Source: Cyrtodaria siliqua (taxonomy: Eukaryota > Mollusca > Bivalvia > Adapedonta > Hiatellidae). From it: a DNA stretch of 64,000 nucleotides. The translations under genes were made by a program, and so were the position numbers. Location of the stretch: the NCBI GenBank assembly GCA_037043455.1, contig JAWPHD010000088.1:186001-250000 (forward strand). The letters are read 5' to 3'. Below the pieces are notes generated by a model that was not told the DNA's origin, did not search any database, and was given only the letters and a program-made list of their open reading frames with translations. Shown in pieces: positions 57,323 through 64,000 of the stretch (within the stretch, counting starts at the first letter, position 1; each line of letters begins with the position of its first letter).

Positions 57323-58861
57323 CAAGTCAAAACTGGAACTCTCAGTGAAGGTGATGAATACTCCCTTTAAATTCTAAGTCAAAGTGAAGGTGATTAATAC
57401 TCCCATTTAAATTCTAAGTCAAACAATTAAGGGCCATAATTCTGTAATAAATTAAGCAATCAACAATGGGTGATGTAGAGGGACATAAGGTATCAGTTGT
57501 TATGTGTATATGAAGTTTGGCAACAACCCATTCAAAACTGTTTGACGGGACGTTACGTAAGTGATCGCTATATAGCCCCCACTTCACTTTGTGAAATTGA
57601 AGAGTCCTGTAACTCTCCGTGTGGCATGTAATTCATTTTTACCAAGTACCTGTATAGTTTCATTCCATTCCGTTTAGTGGTTAAACAGATATCGGCTTAT
57701 ATTCACATACACAATCGGCTTGCGCACATGTTTTGTATCAAAACGTGTGTGAAGTGTTTCATTAAGGTTTCAGTGCAAATCAGTTTCTGAAATGAGTTTG
57801 GACCTTGATCATGTTGCCATTGGAACTCATTTTCATAATATGATAAAAAAAGAACTAAAACAAATAATAAAAATAAACATGGTTTTATTTGCATTAGTTA
57901 TAAATGTAAAAAGAAGGTAGTACAATACTAGTATGTTTATTTTAAAGGACACACGGCAATCTTGGTTTTTAAAAGTTGCGATGGTATGCATTGTGTACAC
58001 CTCTTGAAGATTTGAAAATCTTGTTCAACACAAAAAAAAATAGTTTGGGAGTCACTAAGTAATGGTGAAATAATCAAAACATTAATAATAAAACTAGCAA
58101 ATGTATTAAAATTTTAGTTTTCCTGATATACCTTCAAAGTAAAGTATACATTGAAAAAGAAATGTATGTATTGATTTCAACACTTGAAAAATACTTCATG
58201 ATTGCCTTGCGTCCCTTTCTTTAATTTCCATACTTTCTTCAAAAACATTTTGTTCACACGGTTAACTTAGATTATAAACAAATAAATAATACAGAAATAC
58301 AAATTCACCAGTTTGTGTATCAAGCATACATGTATACATGTATAACAGCATGGCAGAGTTAAGTTTTTAAAGATTGGGTCATAGCGACCTGGACCTTTGT
58401 CCCCAAAATTGATTGGTGCTGTCTAACAATTAGCATTATTTGCACAGTTTAAAGTTTGTAGGTAAAATAATCAAGGACAAACAGCTGGAAAAGCTTTTTT
58501 TAACCCAAAAACTGAATTGGATTGGGGTTTTAAGGTGCAACAACACATAAAAAGGTTATATGGCGCCTAACAAGCATGAACATGCCAGACTCATCTTCTA
58601 TGTATCATTCCCCTCTCTCTGGGGCGGCTCTAAATAACCTATACTGTGTTGATGAGCCGTTAAACAACATTCAATTCCATGTACATAGAGATAAAATATG
58701 GAAAATGGGCCTAGAACCTTCTCTCTGAACTGCAGAATTTCTGCAAATTCTATCGTAGAAACTCTATTTACGCTGGAGCCACGTTTATTGTTTTTCTGCC
58801 ACTGCCTTTAATGAAACAATGCAGGGATTATGATGAAGACCTTTAATGAACATTAACAAAA
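57323..58861. other. Non-coding stretch with a MITE and a SINE tail
   Basis: A ~47-bp tandem duplication (GTGAAGGTGAT) lies at 57340-57422. A TTAA MITE is at 57942-58224, and a SINE-like tail (GTGTTGATGAGCCGTTAAAC) at about 58610-58675. No gene is recognised. Confidence 0.5.
57942..58224. mobile_element. Degenerate TTAA-type MITE
   Basis: TTAAAGGACACACGGCAATC on the left and GATTGCCTTGCGTCCCTTTC before TTAA on the right mirror each other. Same family as 24002-24279. Confidence 0.65.
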
Positions 58862-61095
58862 AACAAGAGGCCCAAGAGGGCCTGTGGACGCTCTACTGGC
58901 TAACATGGCTCTTATAATATCAATGAAGCGAGTGACTGCTATTTATGTTTTCTTATAAGTTTCTAGCAAAAAACAGCTTTTTAACTAAATCAAAGGCCAT
59001 AACTAAATAATCTGGTAAAGTTTGGTAATGATCAGATGAAAAATGTAGGCCCTACCGTATTAACGAGGCAAAATATAGCATTTTTAACTAAATCAAGAGC
59101 CATAACTCCTCTGTGACTGGTTTTCGAACTTGTCCGAGCTTTCATTGATATTAACAATCTGTGCAAGTTTGGTAAATATCAAATAATAAATGAAGGTCCT
59201 AGAGTGTTCACAAGGCTTAATATGGCATTTTCCAGCAAAACAAGGGCCATAACTCCGTTGAAATTATTTCGATCTTGCCGGTTTTTGAACTTGTTCAAGC
59301 TTTCATTGATATAAAGACACTGGCGAAGTTAAGTAAAGATTCGATTAATATTGAAGGCCCTAGAGTGTTCACAAGGTAGGAAATAGCATTTTTCAGAAAA
59401 AACAAGGGCCATAACTCCAGTGTTAATGATCCGATTTAGCTGGTTTTCAAACTTGTTCGAGCTTTCATTAAAAATTAACAATCTGTGCAAGTTTGGTAAA
59501 GATCAAATAATAAATGAAGGTGCTAGAGTGTTCACAAGGCAGAAAATGCCATTTTTCAGAAAAAACAAGGGCCATAACTCTGGTGTTAATGACCCAATTC
59601 AGCTGATTTTTGAACTTGTTCAAGCTATAATTAGTATTAACAATCTCTGCAAGTTTGGTAACGATCAAATAATAAATGAAGGTGCTAGAGTGGTCACAAG
59701 GCAGAAAATGGAAATTTTCAGAAAAAACAAGGGCCATAACTCCGGTGAAATTATTCCGATCTGGCTGGTTTCGAACTTGTCGAGCTTTCATTAATATTAA
59801 CAATCTCTGCAAGTTTAGTAACGCTCAAATAATAAATGAAGGTGCTAGAGCGTTCACAAGGCAGAAAATGGAAATTTTCAGAAAAAACAAGGGCCATAAC
59901 TCCGGTGAAATTATTCCGATCTGGCTGGTTTTCGAACTTGTCCGAGCTTTCATTAATATTAACAATCTATGCAAGTTTGGTAAAGATCAAATAATAAATG
60001 AAGGTGCTAGAGTGTTCACAAGGCAGAAAATGCCATTTTTCAGAAAAAACAAGGGCCATAACTCTGGTGTTACTGACCCAATTCAGCTGATTTTCCAACT
60101 TGTTCAAGCTATAATTTGTATTAACAATCTGTGCAAGTTTGGTAAAGATCAAATAATAAATGAAGGTGCTAGAGTGTTCACAAGGCAGAAAATGCCATTT
60201 TTCAGAAAAAACAAGGGCCATAACTCTGGTGTTACTGACCCAATTCAGCTGATTTTTGAACTTGTTCAAGCTATAATTGGTATTAACAATCTCTGCAAGT
60301 TTGGTAACGATCAAATAATAAATGAAGGTGCTAGAGCGTTCACAAGGCAGAAAATGGAAATTTTCAGAAAAAACAAGGGCCATAACTCCGGTGAAATTAT
60401 TCCGATCTGGCTGGTTTTCGAACTTGTCCGAGCTTTCATTAATATTAACAATCTGTGCAATTTTGGTAAAGATCAAATAATAAATGAAGGTGCTAGAGTG
60501 TTCACAAGGCAGAAAATGCCATTTTTCAGAAAAAACAAGGGCCATAACTCTGGTGTTACTAACCAAATTCAGCTGATTTTCGAACTTGTTCAAGCTATAA
60601 TTGGTATTAACAATCTGTGCAAGTTTGGTAATGATCAAATAATAAATAAAGGTGCTAGAGCGTTCACAAGGCAGAAAATAGCAATTTTCAGAAAAAACAA
60701 GGGCCATAACTCAGGTGTTACTGATCCGATTTGGCTGTTTTTCGAACTTGTCCGAGCTTTCATTGATATTAACAATCTGTGCAAGTTTGGTAAAGATCAA
60801 ATAATAAATGAAGGTACTAAAGTGGTCACAAGGCTTAATATGGCATTTTTCAGCAAAACAAGGGCCATAACTCCGGTGAAATTATTCCGATCTGGCTGGT
60901 TTTCGAACTTGTCCGAGCTTTTATTGATATCAACAACCTGTTAAAGTTTGGTAAAGATCGGATGAAAAATGAAGGCCCTATTGTGGTAACAAGACAAAAG
61001 TTAACGACGGACGACGGACGACGGACGACGGACGGACGGACGACGGACAACTCGCCATCCCATAAGCTCTGCTGGCCTTCGGCCAGTAGAGCTAA
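58862..61095. mobile_element. Pearl/Helentron-like element with eleven 162-bp units
   Basis: The left end has AGGCCCAAGAGGGCCT (hairpin) and GCTCTACTGGC. The right end has the inverse, GCTGGCCTTCGGCCAGTAG followed by AGCTAA. GGGCCATAACTC marks units at 59244, 59406, 59569, 59731, 59891, 60053, 60215, 60377, 60539, 60701 and 60862, so the period is 162 bp with few exceptions. Two unit types alternate irregularly. Before the right end lies (GACGGAC)n. The terminal hairpin and CTAA end followed by T resemble Helitron-type 3' ends; inverted sub-terminal repeats and a tandem core fit Helentron-associated and pearl elements. The 422-codon frame is an artefact of the 162-bp period. Confidence 0.8.
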
Positions 61096-61404
61096 TGATA
61101 AAATGAACAAGAATTAGGGGGAATTCTACCCCTCTGCCTACCCCTCCAAAGGATCTGCAGTGGCCCTATTCTTTGCCCCGTGACCAAACAGGGGCACCCG
61201 GGAACCACACGGGGCATTTAACCCAAAAAACAAGATTTCCACAGCACTATTGTGAAGAGTTGCATACAAGTCTAACAAGCACAATATGTGTTGTTATGTT
61301 TTTTTGAAGTGTTGTGAACTTTTGTTTGATTAAATGTTGTGAACTTTTGTTTGATTACAAAAGTTCACAAGTGCTAATCAGACAAGAGCTTTAATAGCCA
61401 GTTA
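61096..61404. other. Short non-coding stretch
   Basis: No gene is recognised. A duplicated AAATGTTGTGAACTTTTG-like motif is at 61307-61352. Confidence 0.4.
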
Positions 61405-63127
61405 CAGATTAAGTTGCATACTTTTAAACTGGTGAATTTTAACATTTGTTATATCACAGCACATTTGGAATTATTTTATATAAAAACATTTTAACTATAA
61501 AAAAAAAAATTTATTAAACTATAACATATATACACACATACTTAGAAGTAATTAACTGGCAACCTTTATTTCACAAAATGTCTGTTAAAGGTACTTAATA
61601 TATAACACCTCAAACCTACGAAAAGAATGGATGAAACGAAAAAAGTTTGAGGTGAATGCCTGTAAGTCCAGTAACAGACAACCATCTTTTTATAATTAAG
61701 AGAAATCATTCATAAGGTTTTAAAACAAAAACAAAATCAAGAGCAGAACAAAGTTTTCACTAAAAAAATGCTTCTTTTTTTTTCCATTCTGCTACTTGGT
61801 TACGAGTTTCATCACATGGAATTCTGAAGTTAAGCTTCATGTTTATACAGCTGAAGTTGTATTTTCTCCAAAAATGAGTTGAATACGAAATTTATTATTT
61901 CCAAAGAATCGGTTTCAACAAATTAAATAATTTAAAAACAATGTTTATGTAAATAAAAGTTGCCATTCTATAACTTTACAACAATGAACACAATGTAATG
62001 TATCATTTACACACAAGTGAGTATTGAAAAAGCTGTTAAAAAGGAACTCCAGTTTGTCCACTACATACATTCATTAAATGAACACATTACAACTCCCCAT
62101 CATGAAGAGTAATAATTGCCATTTAATTATTTGTTAAATGAATGCGTGAACAATTAGGTAACAAGCCTTTTTTTAAATTATAGTAAAAGGATAAAAATAA
62201 ACAAATCTTAACACATCAATAAAGTGATTGTCCAGATTTCATTACATTTTTATCCTGTTACTGTAGGTTTAAAATAATGATGAAATTACATTTGGCAATA
62301 TATATTACAGATTATGTTGCATAATTTTAAACTGGTGAATTTTAACATTTGTTATATCACAGCACATTTGGAATTATTTTATATAAAAACATTTTAACTA
62401 TAAAAAAAATAAATAAATAAACTATAACATATATACACAAATATATATAAGTAATTAACTGGCAACCTTTATTTCACAAAATGTCTGTTGAAGGATCTTA
62501 ATATATAACACCTCAAACCACGAAAAGAATGGATGAAACGAAAAAAGTTTGAGGTGAATACCTGTAAGTCCTGTAACAGACAACCATCTTTTTATAATTA
62601 AGAGAAATCATTCATAAGGCAGACAAAGATTTCATTAAAAAAGCATCTCATTGTAAAATTAAACATGATTTATTTTTGTTTAACATGATTTATTTTTGTT
62701 ATCATGTTAAAACAAATTAAATTAATAAATTTAAAAACACAATGTTTATGTAAATAAAAGTTGCCATTCTATAACTTTACAACAATGAACACAATGTAAT
62801 GTATCATTTACACACAAGTGAGTATTGAAAAAGCTGTTAAAAGGGAACTCCTGTTTGTCCACTACATACATTCATTAAATGAACACATTACAACTCCCCA
62901 TCACGAAGAGTAATAATTGCCATTTAATTATTTGTTAAATGAATGCGTGAACAATTAGGTAACAATCCCTTTTTTTAAATTATAGTAAAAGGATAAAAAT
63001 CAACAAATCTTCACACATCAATAAAGCGATTTTCAGAATTAATTTGTTAATTGTCCAGATTTCATTACATTTTTATCCTGTTACTGTAGGTTTACAATAA
63101 TGATGAAATTACATTTGGCAATATATA
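61405..63127. repeat. Tandem duplication of a ~0.9-kb non-coding segment
   Basis: 61405-62306 and 62307-63127 are near-identical over long blocks, for example AAACTGGTGAATTTTAACAT and AAATAAAAGTTGCCATTCTA. The first copy has an extra ~180 bp near 61720-61935, and the second has small insertions. The few differences suggest a recent event. CCTCAAAC ... GTTTGAGG inside each copy can form a short stem. The content could be an AT-rich 3' untranslated region, but no gene is visible. Confidence 0.85.
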
Positions 63128-63903
63128 CAATAGAAATGTTATTGACATTAGCATATCATAGCTAATTGACATTAAATAACACTTATCACTTTTTTTTCAT
63201 TGACTAGTAAAACTGTTCATGTTGTACACAATATTAGCACATTAGACTAGCACATTGATGGCATTTTCATATCCTTGTCATTATTTCCAGTTGGTATTAA
63301 TAAAGAAACATATTAATAAAGGAACCAATTTGTTTATAAAAGTTCTGTGTTCGAAAGGCTGTATACAGAGCACACCAAAATATAGTAATAACAGAATGGT
63401 TTGAGTTCTTATAGGAAATAGTTATACAAAAGTCTGCAGAAGTTATTTAACTATATAGCTAAAGTAAAAAAAAAAGACTGCCAAGAGAGCTTCCACTCAC
63501 TAGCTCGAAATTATTAATACCACCAACTGAAAAAAATTAGTACAAAACATGGTATAGCCATACGTAGAAAAATGAAGCAAATGACTAGGGAACCGTGTTA
63601 TATCTATACTGTACAAAGTAAAAATAAAATGTCATTACTATTTGAATTTGAATTTGCAAAAGTTTAGTTTACAAAATTGCAATCCAAATATAATTAAACT
63701 AAATATATTTATTATGCATTTTTATAACATTATACTCAACTTATTAATCTATTTACACAATAAAACTTTTCTGAATATTGATGAATTTTTATATTTTTTC
63801 CACTCGAATCTTAAATTAACCAATGTGTCAACAATTGGTTACGAAACAAATTATGCTAATTAATAAATTAATGTTTCTCAATAAGGGTTTCTTTTATTTA
63901 CTG
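63128..63903. other. AT-rich non-coding stretch
   Basis: No gene is recognised; a 73-codon frame at 63642-63863 has no ATG start and no known motif. Confidence 0.4.
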
Positions 63904-64000
63904 TTAAAGGGAATGTAGCGACACATCCAAAGAATTTATATTATTGAAGAGTTAAGAATTATCAAGATCTGATGACAAACAAAAAAGATATGACCATTTG
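63904..64000 (+). mobile_element. Left end of a TTAA-type MITE, cut by the window edge
   Basis: TTAAAGGGAATGTAGCGACA and the following bases match the left arm of the element at 31701-32270, including ATGACAAACAAA and ATGACCATTTG-like blocks. Confidence 0.65.

Noticed and set aside
59420..60944. Open frames of 422 codons (+) and 246 codons (-)
   Set aside because: Translated 162-bp core repeats of the pearl-like element; open on both strands and without an independent coding signal.

Overview
The window looks like a transposon-dense, gene-poor, AT-rich stretch of an animal nuclear genome, most likely a bivalve mollusc. The basis is the repeat landscape (162-bp and ~165-bp core repeats with GGGCCATAACTC-type motifs and GACGGACGACGGACG-type ends, resembling the 'pearl'/Helentron-type elements known from bivalves), several kinds of LINE fragment, tRNA-derived SINE-like tails, and an immunity-related GTPase (IRG) gene, a family expanded in molluscs. 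The species call is inference. No prokaryotic or organelle genes, rRNA or CRISPR array were seen.

Layout. 1-2750: a broken tyrosine-recombinase gene (three in-frame stops) with repeats and a tRNA-like SINE head. 5011-8075: a pearl-like tandem-repeat element interrupted by a ~0.65-kb insertion whose right end copies the 3' end of the GTPase gene. 9723-10922: the only convincing host gene, a complete single-exon IRG-type GTPase. 13100-15885: a foldback-like element whose inverted ends are a 10-bp minisatellite. 19942-21075: an 87-bp satellite carrying a perfect 16-bp palindrome. 22153-22365: an array of GATATC palindromes about 20 bp apart. 22404-30274 and 41489-50925: two inverted copies (A and B) of one previously unrecognised large DNA element, with CAGTAGGAACGCCA ends and 3-bp target duplications (gtt, aat). 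Each carries a different LINE insertion. Between them (30275-41488) lie trinucleotide repeats, TTAA-type MITEs, a ~1.1-kb terminal-inverted-repeat element and a third LINE with a 943-codon open frame that has lost its catalytic YADD box. 52606-53040: a nested foldback element with perfect 49-bp ends. 55724-56232: a hAT-like MITE with a perfect 8-bp target duplication. 56415-61095: two further pearl-like elements. 61405-63127: a recent ~0.9-kb tandem duplication.

How it works together. Apart from the GTPase, a presumed cell-autonomous immune effector, the content is selfish DNA at different stages of decay. Because copies A and B are homologous, insertions can be mapped by comparing one copy with the other: a CR1-like LINE lies in A where B is uninterrupted, and a different LINE lies in B where A is uninterrupted. 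Many open frames in the window are by-products of repeats whose period is a multiple of three and should not be read as genes.
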